From: Stachybotrys elegans
Lineage: Eukaryota > Ascomycota > Sordariomycetes > Hypocreales > Stachybotryaceae
Reading direction: 5' to 3'
Length of the DNA stretch: 64,000 nucleotides
Assembly (NCBI GenBank): GCA_020746835.1
Contig: JAGPNK010000024.1
Location: forward strand, 266,746-330,745
The position numbers and the translations under genes are program-made. Each line of letters opens with the position of its first letter. The first letter of the stretch is position 1. A model generated the notes under the pieces. It made no database searches, was not told the origin of the DNA, and worked only from the letters and a program-made list of their open reading frames with translations. Shown here in pieces: positions 10,756-21,981 of the stretch.

Positions 10756-12905
10756 TCATCGCCCTTCAACCTTACAATCTCTTTCATTGCAAGATACTGG
10801 ATACAAGTCTGGGACAAGCAGATGTTGGCCTGACCATACAGAACTCTGTAACTGCCAAGCACGGGATCCAAGATGAAACCCTCGATTAATAAGGAATTCT
10901 TCGGCAGATTGATGAATGAGATGTATGACCTTCGTCCCAGCATGCTCACCTAGCTCTGCCAACCCTCCAGAAAGGCTTCCTAGTCCTTGGATCATCTGCG
11001 CCTCGGTCCGGATAGAATCAGGCAGGCTACAACACTGCTCCAGAGAACATTGAATGTTCACGGTAATATTCATCGCCCATAGGAGCTCTGAAACTGAGAG
11101 CTAGCCACTGGAATAGACGCAAAGTCCATAGCTTGTCATGCGGCTCATCAGCTAGCTTTTGAATGACGTCTTCAAATATGTCATTTAAACGTGATGGTGT
11201 TTTCCAAAGTGATTGCAGAAGCTCTTTGGGATTCAACCCCTTTCTTTGTTGTAACTTAATAGTGGGCAGTATGAGCTTAGCCCACAGGAAGATTCCAGAG
11301 GATCGCTCCACCATCTCATTTTCCAGAGCATGCGACTTTTGGTCCTTCTCAAAATGTTCGAGGTTTTTCTGCAGATTCGTCCTGATATCTTCTTGGTTAT
11401 TCTGTTCCAGGACAATTTCGTTTCCTTCTTGCCATCTGACTAGAGGGAAATTTCGACAAGTAATGCAAATTCTCAGTTGAGATGGACCGGAAGTGGTTTG
11501 AGATCCGATATTCTTGAAGAAAGCCTCGAGAGAGGCAATTCCGTCCTGGCTACATTCGTCCATAGTATCCACCATTATCTGAACCGCGTATCGTTCTCGC
11601 ACTTTGCTGATGCAGCTTTGGAGCAAGCGCTCTAGCTCGTTCCCATGCCAGTTCCACTCTTCCCTATCGTTGAACGAGTGACCTGAGCTCTTTTGGAAGT
11701 TCTAGACAACCCCCACGAGCTGGTTCCATAACTGCACCCGATGTCCTACTATCAGCTGATGAAGAAGGTTTTGATGAAACTCCAAATGCGTGACTTGCAG
11801 CTCCGATTCTTACGGCGGAAAAAGAATGACAAGATTATGCCATTCTGTGTGCTCTTGCCTTGTGTTCGAATTCAGTCATTGAGGCACGTTTAAGCAATGT
11901 TGATTTGCCTGAGCCCGGTTTCCCTGTGGTCCAGAGAAGCCCATTGTCTTGCATTTTCCATTGCTATATTCATCATCTGCCAGAAGCCAAGCAAACGTCC
12001 TAGCCGCAGCTTCTGCAATAAACTTTCTGCCGTCACCAACGGGGGAAGGGAGGTCTATTTATTATAGTCAGCATAAGCTTGACCTGGATAAATGATTAAG
12101 GTTTGGGTAAAACTTGCATGTAAGTTTTGTTACATAGGCGTTGTCTTCCGCCTCCCGAGCGTGGATAACGGACAGAAGCTCTTTGGTAAAAGCTGTTGCT
12201 GTTGCTAACGCGTAAGGCTGCCAATAGCAGCATTGTCTGTATAGGAACATTGTTCATTGAAGAGAGAAGAGAGACTGCTACGCAGGTGGGCGGGAGCCCC
12301 TATTTATACATCTGTGCGGTCCCACATTCCAATACTCCCTCTCGAACTGATGTCGAATACTTCAGTAGCCAAATGTCGTTCTTGTGATAATCCGCAAAGT
12401 CAGAGATGCCCTTGATGACGAGACAGGGAAAATTATCCACCAACCGGCAGCTTCCATCTCAAAGCAAAGTACACCAACAAGCTCTTGTCTTAACCAATCT
12501 CTAGTTGCTGCATCCTTTATGACCTGGTTCCCAGATGCAATGTGACCAAAGTGAACGGTTGGATCTTGGGTGTTTCGAGAAGGGAAGCTGGTTTTGTTTC
12601 GAGCAGTGCGTCCTGCACAGGGGAATGTGCAGGCTCTAATATATCATGCTCTATACCTGGGTGAACAAAGCCTGGAAGCCTATCTGCCAGCGGCATAAGG
12701 TGCTTCTGAAGTTGACTTCCAATACACCGCGACCCCTTCGCCTTTAGCGCATTAAGGCGTGTAAGCAAGACTTCTGGTAGCGAGTTCAACCACCCTGTAC
12801 ATTTAAAGAAACCCTATAGCTCTCTTCCTCAATAGTATTGGATAACGCTGTCTAGCTGGCCTTTTGGTTCACTAACAACAACGTCATTGAGTCGTATGAC
12901 ATGTC
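10756..12905 (-). pseudogene. NLR-type relic: PNP domain followed by NACHT
   Basis: On the minus strand, pieces in different frames line up as one protein. A purine-nucleoside-phosphorylase-like N-terminus comes first (VIRLNDVVVSEPKGQ, VHFGHIASGNQVIKDAA, LCFEMEAAG, LVIKGISDFADYHKND, WQPYALATATAFTKELLSVI). Then comes a NACHT module with P-loop GKPGSGKSTLL (about 11924-11898), a Walker-B-like VDTMDEC, ICITCRNFP, and a C-terminal KVIHLIHQSAEEFLINRGF. At least four frameshifts separate these blocks. PNP-NACHT proteins are the common fungal NLR architecture, thought to act in non-self recognition and regulated cell death. The C-terminal repeat domain is not visible; the sequence stops at about 10756. 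Confidence 0.78.
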
Positions 12906-14559
12906 TTGGCTAAGAGATTTTGCTGCTAATCCTAACCATCAGGCTAAAATTTATACTAGTAAAGCTACTAAGCATTTATTATGCAGTTAAGGCTGCTAGT
13001 ATAATGCTATAATTTCTAGCCAGGAGGCAGGCAATCACTACATTGTGGTTATTTATCCGAGTCAATGCAAAAGACGATTTACTTTCGATGAGAACGAGGA
13101 ACTCATAGGTTCTCCGAGTGCGAACAGTCATCCCCTAACAAGGGCTGAATAGATCCTCGGTACCCAACGCTGCCTGACCTGTAAGTCGCGGACAACGTGA
13201 GACGCGTCAGCATTTGGCACGTGGTTTTGGTACAGGACGCCATCTCGCCTAAACAAGACCATCAGCATATCAACCAATAGAATAGATTTGACCGCACAGT
13301 GGTTCACTGCAGGTAGCTGCATTAGGCCAAATGAGGGTTGCAAATGAGTATGAAGCCAAAAGGAAGTGTGGCATGGATAAATGTATATCCACTGGGCACA
13401 CGAACAGGAAATCCCACATATTGATAACAGCCCTCAGCAAACCGATTAACTCAGGAGGCTACAACGGAACCGGCAAATAGACTCTAGTATCACACGGCCT
13501 AAAACAAAGAAGCAGACTTTATTCTGTCAAGCATTGCCGGAGGAAAAGACAATCATAACATCAATCGTTGTTCAAGACGTTCTAAACAGGATTCGAAATT
13601 ACTGCGACGTTCAGAGACACCACGTACAGAAAACCCAAATCCGCTAGTCTGCTGAAGCAGCTGGCTCAGGGCTGGTTACCTCTGCCATCATGAAAAATCT
13701 CTACGCTGCGAAGCCACAGACACAACCACAATCTTACGAAATCGACGGTCCTCTGTGGCTGCCATGTATTCGAGAGTCTTTATCGTCGACGCACTAGACT
13801 AGTGCAGGGAAAAGCGAGCGCCAAGGAACGAGCGAGTGTTGAGCAGCTGCATGCCGAAAAGCTCCTGTAATGATGACCCTTCAGCCCAAGTGTAAAGCGA
13901 GTATATTTGTGACTTCGAGGTCCCTCCGGAAATGCCGAGATATTCATCCCGGACGATACTCTTACATTTGAACAGTGCATACGTATGGAGATTACAGATG
14001 ATGATGTGCGAATTATCTGGAAGTATATGTGGCCACTACCAGATTGTTGACCGCAGCCCGGAACAGAAAAAGCTGGAGGAAGAATCAAGACAAAACGTTA
14101 ACGCAGTTGAATGCGCCAACTTCTATCGAGGTTAGAGCTTGCACAGCTTCCCCTTACCGGAAGAATACCCCTGTGATGTCCGTACTTCACTTAAAAAGCT
14201 GCAACATGATCCGAAGCATACGGCCGCGTACAAGCAAGCAGAAGAACATAGAGAAATATCATCCGGCTAGTATACAACGCAAGAATATTTCAATCGAAGG
14301 CATTGGTTTATGCAGAGACCAATATCACACATGCCGGCATGACTTACTCTAACTGAGAGTGTTTGGGAGTCGATTATGTCAAACGGGGAAAGGGTTCAGG
14401 AGCGGCTCAAGTCAAATTACAACTACACCGCACACAACTGGGCTTCATCCTCGCGAGGCTTCATCTTGTCAGAGCCTCATCCGATTCTAGAATGCGATGC
14501 AAAGGTCAGGCATCGAGCAAGTGTCGGGCATTCCGGCGGAGCTTAGATTCTAGGTTGGC
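12906..14559. other. Non-coding or degraded interval with a SINE-like fragment
   Basis: No supported gene. A 5'-end fragment of the SINE-like repeat lies at 13391-13420 on the minus strand (head TGGGATTTCC..., interrupted after about 30 nt). The minus-strand ORF at 13343-13128 may continue the NLR relic but matches no part of a PNP domain that I can recognise. Confidence 0.4.
13391..13420 (-). mobile_element. SINE-like element, head fragment
   Basis: About 30 bases match the first part of the repeat (TGTGGGATTTCCTGTTCGTG and onward, minus strand). The remainder is missing. No target-site duplication is visible. Confidence 0.55.
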
Positions 14560-15490
14560 CACGACGTTCCAAAGCAAGTAAGGCACACTTCGGGTTCGAG
14601 AGAGCAGCGAAGCCCTGCTCAGTACTGCGGGTCCGAATGGGAAGGACAGCTAGTCGAACACCGCTGTCATATTTTGCTGAGCGGGCATGAGGGGTCAAGC
14701 TGCTCGCAACCAAGGGTGTTGAACCTGACGGAAACATGTTGGCAAATACAGCATCGTTTGGATGCCGCTGGCATGGGCCGCCGGGAACGGACAAAGGCTG
14801 TCATTAACCTATTGTTTCATAATGGCGCCAACATCATTAATATATCTCCAGACGTCACTATCATGGGCCCCTGGGAACGGGAAGGGGCGATTGTTTAGCC
14901 GCTGCATGAGAAGGCGCTGAACTTGAGGCAAGCATAAGCATGGTCAAAAATCACTGTCGTGGGCTATAGAGACACGACACGACAGTTAGTACTCGGCAGG
15001 TATAGTATCGATCCGAACTCAAATGATGCTGTTATACGGACTATCGTGGGCTGCATGGAGGGCAATTCCGAGGAAGTGATGAACTGCTTCTCATAGCAGG
15101 GTCACCTTTGCGAAAGATCACTATGGCCAACGCCGCCATCGATAGCAACACGACGCTATCGTGCAAACGCGGTTGAGTTTTTGAATACGCGTCGACGCCG
15201 GCTCGGGATTGTTCGAACGGACTCCGCTATGGTATACCAGAAGATACGACATGGTTCGTATTAAAGAGTGGCATATCAGTGAGCGCGAGTGATCTGGCTG
15301 TAGAGGCGGACGTCAGGTTTGGTATAGGATATCTGTGGTGCAACATCTGTACCCTCTACGTTCGGGGGAATGGTGTATCTTGTGCGTGTGGAGCGTATAA
15401 CGGTGGAGATTTTAATATTTATTCGGACCGTACTGATTTCGGAGGGCGTTTTGAGTCGATTATGAAATGGTTCAACGCAAGCATGCTGAA
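14560..15490 (+). pseudogene. Degraded ankyrin-repeat sequence
   Basis: Shifting plus-strand frames give ankyrin-like pieces: WMPLAWAAGNGQ followed by AVINLLFHNGANI (about 14758-14840), LSWAAWR with GNSEEVM (about 15041-15080), and a further piece around 15200-15240. The spacing of about 33 residues and the TPL-like and LL..GA positions fit ankyrin repeats. Frameshifts and stops break every unit. It may be the repeat domain of a lost NLR- or HET-type gene, but it is on the opposite strand to the PNP-NACHT relic, so they are not simply one gene. Confidence 0.5.
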
Positions 15491-16789
15491 GGGCAGCTAG
15501 TTAAGGCTGTAACGATATCAAGCTACTAAATTCCTCAAAACTATCCCGCACTGCTTTCGAGCGTCAAATGTCATGTAGCTAGGTTCTGGGAGCTTCCTTA
15601 CCCGCGTGTTGTATTCGAGAGAAGCGACGGCTCAGCTCTCCGGATTTGTCCAACAGGACGGTTTAATCCTCCAATCCATCTCTATTTCACCTAAGCTAAA
15701 GACCAACGCTTTCAGTCACACATTCCCAGTCTTGTATATTTCAGTAACGAGTTTCAAGTATACAGAGTGCCTTTTAAGCATTATACGTAGCGTGAAGATT
15801 CACCCCATTATGGAAGGCCTTAGCGGGCCCTAGGGACTGGCCTCTTGATATTTTCTGTTTCGACGTTCCAAATAACTCAAGTATCCAGTTGGCCTTGGCC
15901 GAGTTATAACAGCCCTGTATATTAGCTTGGAGGACAGTTTGCTATTTATGTGGCTTAGGCTGCCCTTTTTATTATCTCCTGGCTTTGAGAACCTTGTCTC
16001 TGGACTTGTACTCGACTTCAACCCCAACCAAGTTTCCTTGGCCTAGACTGGCGGCATTTCCTTCTTGGTATAGCGTACTACGACTTCTGCACCAGGAAAC
16101 GAGTTAATTTGCCATTAGGGCTCACAACTTACATGGGCTGTATGCATCGGTCCACGACCTCCATGTTGAGAATCCAACATCCTTTGCAATTGACAAGACC
16201 AGTACAAGTCTTCCCGGGTCTGTCATCAGCACCGCTCATGAGAACATTGACAATAGCGCCGTCCTTCATATACGAGAAGCACCTAGCTATAGAGAAAATC
16301 ACTGTCTGCCGACAGATATTCCGGTTATCATAAAATTGAAAGATGTGGGTTTTTGACCGCCGAGATAATACAAGCTCGCTTTGGTCTTAATGAAGTATGT
16401 GTCACAATTGCCTTTCCGGGGCTATGCAGAGGTTCGCCAAGAAAGCACTTCCACAACCCGCTTGTTATATAGCATGATGCTGTCGTAGGCCAATAATGTA
16501 TCTTGGCATGACAGGACGGACATTAAAGAACCCACCACCGAACTATTCCACGGGATACTGACGCAAGGATTGACGGCAGGTTAACGATGACTACCTTCAT
16601 TTGCAATCATCTAGTCATCAAGTGCAATTCCACCAGTCAATTATCTGGTGATAAAAATACAAGGCTCTTGCCTGGTTCGTAAGTGTTCAGCGGGTTAACC
16701 GTATACTATAAATGTTTTACCATACCGCCCAAGACTCCGTAACCATACATGTGATTTCCTTTGTGTGCCCTATGATACAGCCCGCAACT
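15491..16789. other. Non-coding interval
   Basis: I see no family signal on either strand. The ORFs are short and lack recognisable motifs. Confidence 0.45.
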
Positions 16790-17000
16790 TCAAGGCCCTC
16801 TGACAATAAGGCAACAAAATGGCACTTGGAAAGAAAATCGGCTGCCGTGATGGCAATGCCAAAGTTTCCAGCCATGCAATTGGTGGAGGCTTCTGTCACG
16901 ATGCCGCCGTAGCGTCGAGCATCCAACATACGAGAAGCTTCGCCAGTGACTCAATCCAGGCTGCCGCTGGCCTGATGGCTTTCGGAAGCTGGAGACAACC
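16790..17000 (-). repeat. Diverged repeat, copy A (pair with about 17850-17960)
   Basis: A stretch around the shared core GACGC(T/C)ACGGCGGCATC (minus strand) recurs near 17850-17960, with nearby matches such as GAAGC-TTCTC-TATGTT. Both copies give short coding-like pieces ending in DATAAS. They may be two remnants of one gene family. Neither has an identifiable domain. Confidence 0.35.
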
Positions 17001-17365
17001 GTGTCCAGAGTCATTAAGATTCTTGTCATCTGTTGGGGCTTTGCTCCCCCCCAAGTATGCGTTCCACACCACACAAACCCTTTCATCTTCCCTTACCCCT
17101 CGAGTTCCCAAGCACCCGACAGTCGAGTCTTCTCTCGTTTCATTGTCTCTTTTACCTGAGGTGCTGGATGACTCAGATGGAATTGCACGTTGCCTTTTCC
17201 AAGAGACTATTTGAGACAACCAGTGAATTAAGCGTGCACAAGAAGATAGTTACCTACTCCAGCTTTAGAGCTAGGCTGCCTCGTGCGTAGCGTTCACCAT
17301 ACTACTAATATTCACGAGGCACAGGAACCTATACTAGGACACTGCGTGAAAGTTGGCCGGCTAAT

Positions 17366-17575
17366 GTATACACGTCGAGGCGAGTCTGCTAACTGTAAGC
17401 CGTATTTTATATGCATTTCTTTGGTGCCGCTGCCAATACACCCATTGTTCTCTGGCTCTGGACTGTAGGTAATGTCATCTGACCATCCCTTTTTGACTCT
17501 GTTAGTACTATATGCAGCAGCAGTCTTTGTTCATAGACTTTTGTCTTTTCCTCACTATACATACCTACTCTAAGT
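17366..17575 (+). repeat. Relative of the insertion at 26904-27276
   Basis: Shares blocks in order with the element that splits the retropepsin-like gene: GTCTGCTAAC, CATTGTTCTCTGGCTC (here) against TTATTATTCTCTGGCTC, TCTGAC-ATCCCTTT, TTGTTCA and CATACCTACT. Similarity is patchy but collinear over about 200 bp. No coding potential is seen. Confidence 0.5.
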
Positions 17576-17615
17576 GGTATTAAACAGCGAGTTAAAGGAC
17601 CCCCTGCAACAACAA

Positions 17616-17640
17616 CGGCAATATCAAATCAATAGATAAC
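17616..17640 (+). mobile_element. SINE-like element, tail fragment
   Basis: About 25 bases resemble the 3' part of the SINE-like repeat (GCAATATCAAATCAATAGAT). The head is absent. It is short, so chance similarity cannot be fully excluded. Confidence 0.4.
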
Positions 17641-18278
17641 AATCCGTTAGAATCTTGGGGCTGCGGCTGATGTCAAAGTTTTCCAGCCACCTCTCTTCTA
17701 GATCAGCCATTCTGGAATTGAAACTCTCAAATCTCCCCACTTCAATGATGGAAAGCAAGAGAAAAGAACAATAGTGTATGCGAACAACGGCCCTGCCACC
17801 CGCAAGACCAAAGAACAGAAAAAAACTGAAGGGATCGTCAGATGACTTTCCCACTTACATACCGCAATTGCCATGATGCCGCCGTGGCGTCAGGCGCCTG
17901 AACATAGGAGAAGGCTTCTGTCATTCGCGAGTAACGCAGCCAAGGTTGCGGTGAGGTTGGTGAATGATGCAGTCGGGTCTAGGACGGCTGGGAGACGCCT
18001 TGTTCGGGGGACTCACTCGAGGCTACGATATCAAAGTTATGAAGATGGCTTCCGCTGACTCGATTTGCCGCTGGATATCATTGACCCTGCAGCGGAATCC
18101 ATCTTTGCCCGTTGTGTATGCCAAGGTAGTAAGGCAGTAGCTCTGATCGAGTCAGCAGGCAGAAGCCTTCCCTAGGCACCTGACGCCATGGCAGCATGAC
18201 CAATTGCGGTGGCTTGAAAGTTTTGACACTGGCATCGCCGCAGTCACAACCTTTTCTCAATCGATTTTTCAAACCAAT

Positions 18279-18379
18279 TGTTATCTATTGATCTAATATT
18301 GTCTTTATTATCACAGGGAGTATCCTTGAAGTCACTGGTCTGTATCCCATTGGGGCACACAATCGGGAAATCCCACATA
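18279..18379 (-). mobile_element. SINE-like element, copy 2
   Basis: A full-length but diverged copy on the minus strand, from the head TGGGATTTCCCGATTGTG to the tail CAATAGATAACAATTGG. The middle (GGGATACAGACCAGTGACTT) is well conserved. I found no clear target-site duplication, consistent with an older insertion. Confidence 0.6.
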
Positions 18380-18486
18380 GTATAAAACAGGGCATGATGC
18401 CTAAGGAACGCTATCTAGGATGGCGTCTCCGTGTAATGGCCGAACTGGGGAGAATGTAAGGCATACGGCTGGTGCAGGCGTTGTAG

Positions 18487-19119
18487 TATGTCGGTCTTAT
18501 TAGCAGTATGGTGGCGGAATGGATGAGACAACAAATCGGCTTTCAGGCTCAATCATCTCGCGCAGAGTAGGCCAGGGGCGAAGACCAGGTTGACAGCGCC
18601 TGTCTCCTCAAAAATAGTCGCGAATTCCTCCACGCGAATGTCGTCGGCTCCGTTGGTGATGAGCGAAATACTTCCCGAGGGTGTGCCTCCAGCCACGTAT
18701 GGATCGAGACGATAATACCAGAAACGCCACATACATCAAGCAGCAGGCAGTCCCCGTGTGGCACTGTCTGATCTCTCCGTCTCTGTCGTGAATATGCGTG
18801 GTGAACCACCGCATTCCCATATCCATGCCGTTCTGATACTCGAACTGCTTGTGCGAGGGTGTCCTGCCACAACTGTGGCGTTGTGAGAAGCCATGAATGT
18901 GACGTCGCTGTAGAGGCGGTCGCAAAGCTCGGAGAATCCGTTGCAGGCATCCTTGGCGACGGTTATGCCACCATTGCAAGGGACAGGGCCAAATCGATAC
19001 ATTGCAGAGGTAGCTGTAATCGGTGTTGATGGTGGACGACAATAAATGGATGACGACTGAAGGTCTGGGATTTTGATGGGTAATGTGACACCACATACGA
19101 GTTGCCTGAGTGGAGACAA
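18487..19119 (-). pseudogene. PLC-like phosphodiesterase relic
   Basis: Minus-strand pieces in three frames align in order with the fungal PI-PLC-X-like phosphodiesterase family: CNGFSELCDRLYSDVTFMAS-HNA, then NGMDMGMRWFTTHIHDRDGE with IRQCHT, then LLLDVCG, IHTWLEAHPREV, ITNGADDIRVEEFATIFEET, VNLVFAPG and WPTLREMIEPESRFVV. Members are usually secreted or surface-anchored and resemble bacterial phosphatidylinositol-specific phospholipase C. At least three frameshifts separate the blocks, and neither a signal peptide nor a clean start is found. Confidence 0.7.
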
Positions 19120-20807
19120 GAGTTGGAATACCAGATGATCAAGTCACAGGGATCAATAAAGACGAAAAACAGAGTTGCGCAAATAAAAGTCAAGTTGCCT
19201 GCCGGGTATGTACGATTTGTCACAGCGTAGGGCCATACACAGTAGGTCAATGTCGGTACCCTGCGGTTACAACTATGTAGCATAACCGCAGCGTGGGAGG
19301 TTCTTTGGCAACCGAGCACCGGTCCATTTCGCGATTGGGAGGACGTGCTTCGTGATGGGCACCGGGATGTCCAAAGTAGCAGCTAGCACCATGTCCATGG
19401 TCCCCAGGGCACCCCTCTAACTGCCGATATGTTGGTCACACCACGGCCTGTCTGGCATGTGCCATGTGTCTTGCATTGTCGGCTGCCAAGCGTCGGTTGG
19501 TTGTGAGACGAGCAAAATTGTACGTGGGTGTGGTGGCTGGCAGGGCGTGATGCTGACGGCTTGAGGCTTAGGGTTTCAGTGTGCGCGCGGCTAATCATAA
19601 GTCGGACCCTTGCTGTGCCGCGTTCAGTGGTGGCTATTTGCTCTGAGAGAAAAATGCCTGGTAGCTAATACAATACAGTCTATTCTTGAAACGAGCACGA
19701 AGAAAAGATTAATGGATTTTCGGTGATTTATAAATGCTCAAGGCTAATTCCCATCTAGGTTATTAGTGAAGCTTAATTATTGTATTGCATGGTACTCTAT
19801 TCGCAATATGCCTAGCAAGCTTCCATCCATTGAAAGCAGAATACATAGACAACGTACTTAATAGCGGCCGTTTAACTTCATACAGCATGCTTTCATACAC
19901 TGCAGGCATTCTGCTCTGCTCTCAAATGCTGTGATTCAGTCCATTGTTAACTACGTACGAAATATCATTGCAACAGCTTATTCCTAGCCAAGTCTGGACA
20001 TCATGGCCCAAGCTCTTCATTACTTCTCTATTCCAAATGTATTAAACACCCCCCTGATCATGCCATGAGCATAGCTGCCTCTAAGGGTTCCTGATTCGGA
20101 AACTCCACGCTCGGTAATGGGCAAAACCCTCCGTTAGTGGCCGCCATCTCGATTCCTTGTATGCCCGGGACAAGCCCCTTCGGCAGACGATGAAGTCTGA
20201 AATCTCGTACGGAAGCCAGGCGTAGCTTTGGGCATGCCATTCTCAAGTACGGTACCTTACTGTAAGGTATATCCTCATCTCAGGCTCTAGGTCCAATCAT
20301 TCGAAATCCTTCTATGAATTTGACGTTGCCCGAGACTGCGGACATGGTAAATACCTAGCAATCATACCCTAAGCTCGCCTTGAATATAGGGGCCAACTTA
20401 CAGCCTAGACAATAGCACCCCCATAGCATTAATGAACGGACACATCCCCACAGTATGGTCATCTCCATTGAGGAATACAGTGGTGAAAACAGGATCTTGC
20501 AATGGAAGACAATGATGTGTACAAAAGTACTGCTGAATGCAATCAGAGTTGCGGTGATGACGAAATTTATGAACGCAACGTAAAAATGGCTCGGTATTTG
20601 CTTGATTTCGAGATTGAATGGTGGTCTTTGAAGCCTTTGCTGTGTTGTTGTATAGACCGGAAGCCCAGTTAATTCAGGGAAGTCAGGCTCCTCGCTTCTT
20701 GAAATGCGCTCCAAAGGGATGATCCATCATATGGTCTGGCTGATAGGTTCCATTTACTTGTAGCTCAGTCGCAGGACAATGTCACAGAGTGACAGATATT
20801 TCGAGGT
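19120..20807. other. Interval without a recognised gene
   Basis: A minus-strand ORF at 20714-20355 encodes 119 aa with two hydrophobic stretches (for example FVITATLIAFSSTFVHIIVF) and could be a small membrane protein or a chance ORF. Nothing else is supported. Confidence 0.35.
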
Positions 20808-21981
20808 TCATATTCGGGGCAGTCTCACAGGCCCTTGGCCTTCCTGGTCTGGGAATCCGGATTCAATAAGGCGCGGTGATGAACTCCATGCGGAAGACGG
20901 CAATACCTCCAACAGTTCGCAATTGTGCGGTACTGACGCAATGAAGTAGTGGATATCCTCCGATGAAGCCCGTCTCTTACCCCGAGGGGATAGAAGAATG
21001 CGGCTTCTCGCCGTTTTAGCCCAGGTCTCCTCGGGAAAGAGCTCTGTCTTAGAAAACGCCCGGAAATAAGTTCCGCCTTGCTCGATTAGGGGTATTGCAA
21101 GCACGTTGTCCACGTCATCCTTCCGATGACAGTCCAGAAGCGCATATTTCCGGAAATTATGGAGAATGACCACAGCGTCGAAGTCGATTGCGGAATACCT
21201 CTCTGTCATTCCAGGGGCCATTCTAATCAAGTGACAGCGCGATATGTCTCGACAATTCAAGAACTGTGCGGGCGACTCCGCAAACACACCGCAGAGGATA
21301 TCAACCGACGCTGTCGGACTCCACGCAAGCAGCGAATGGTCGCATGTTTCACGCATAACTTGGCTTTGAAGCCGATAGAACGCCTTCTCCGAACCTTCTC
21401 CATAAATGATAGGCATGTGGATGCCGAATACCCCAGGAGACAGTATGACATGTCCTCCTCTCGCGTCGTCTTCCGTGTTGCTGCCCATGACATCCTTTCA
21501 GCAACGGAGGCAAGTTCAAGATTTTGCCGAGTAGAAATTCCTCGGCAATACTAGTTCTGGTGCTGATGTCATGCGAGAGGCTATTTTTGGTTCCAAACGG
21601 CCAGCACTTTGAATAAAAGCGAACGTGGCTAGGTGCAATGAGCTCCTAGTCGAACCAGCAAGAATCGCCCTCATATGCATAGCAGACCTCGGCATTTGCA
21701 TACCAACGAAACATGGAGTTTATCGCTTCCGAGAGTTCAACGCTGCTTATCTTGTCAATGCAGCAGGTGTCGATCCAGACATGCGTTAATCCGTCTCCCC
21801 GTGCAACCTCGCAGCATTTTCGGATCTTTGCGAACCGTTGCTTTTGTTTGCCACTTTCGGTCGTAAGCTCCTGCATCGAAACTTCTTGGGCGGTCCATCG
21901 GTGCGAGAGGACTGCGTACTTTGGTACGGAGCCATGCTCAAAATTCTCAAGTTTCAGAGTCGTAGCGTCTAGCAACCTCAT
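20808..21981 (-). pseudogene. HET-domain gene, frameshifted
   Basis: The likely start MRLLDATTLKLENF (ATG at 21981) and the following YAVLSHRW, HVWIDTCCIDK, SSVELSEAINSMFRWYANAE and VCYAYEGD are classic HET (heterokaryon incompatibility) motifs. The frame then stops near WFD. It continues in other frames with ELIAPSHVRFYSKCWPFGTK, SIAEEFLLGK, MSWAATRKTTREEDMSYCLL and GVFGIHMPIIYGEGSEKAFY, and a variable C-terminal tail of about 180 aa ending at 20808. The short segment between CYAYEGDS and ELIAPS is missing the usual RGWTLQ. At least three lesions make it non-functional. HET proteins trigger cell death on fusion of unlike strains. Confidence 0.85.
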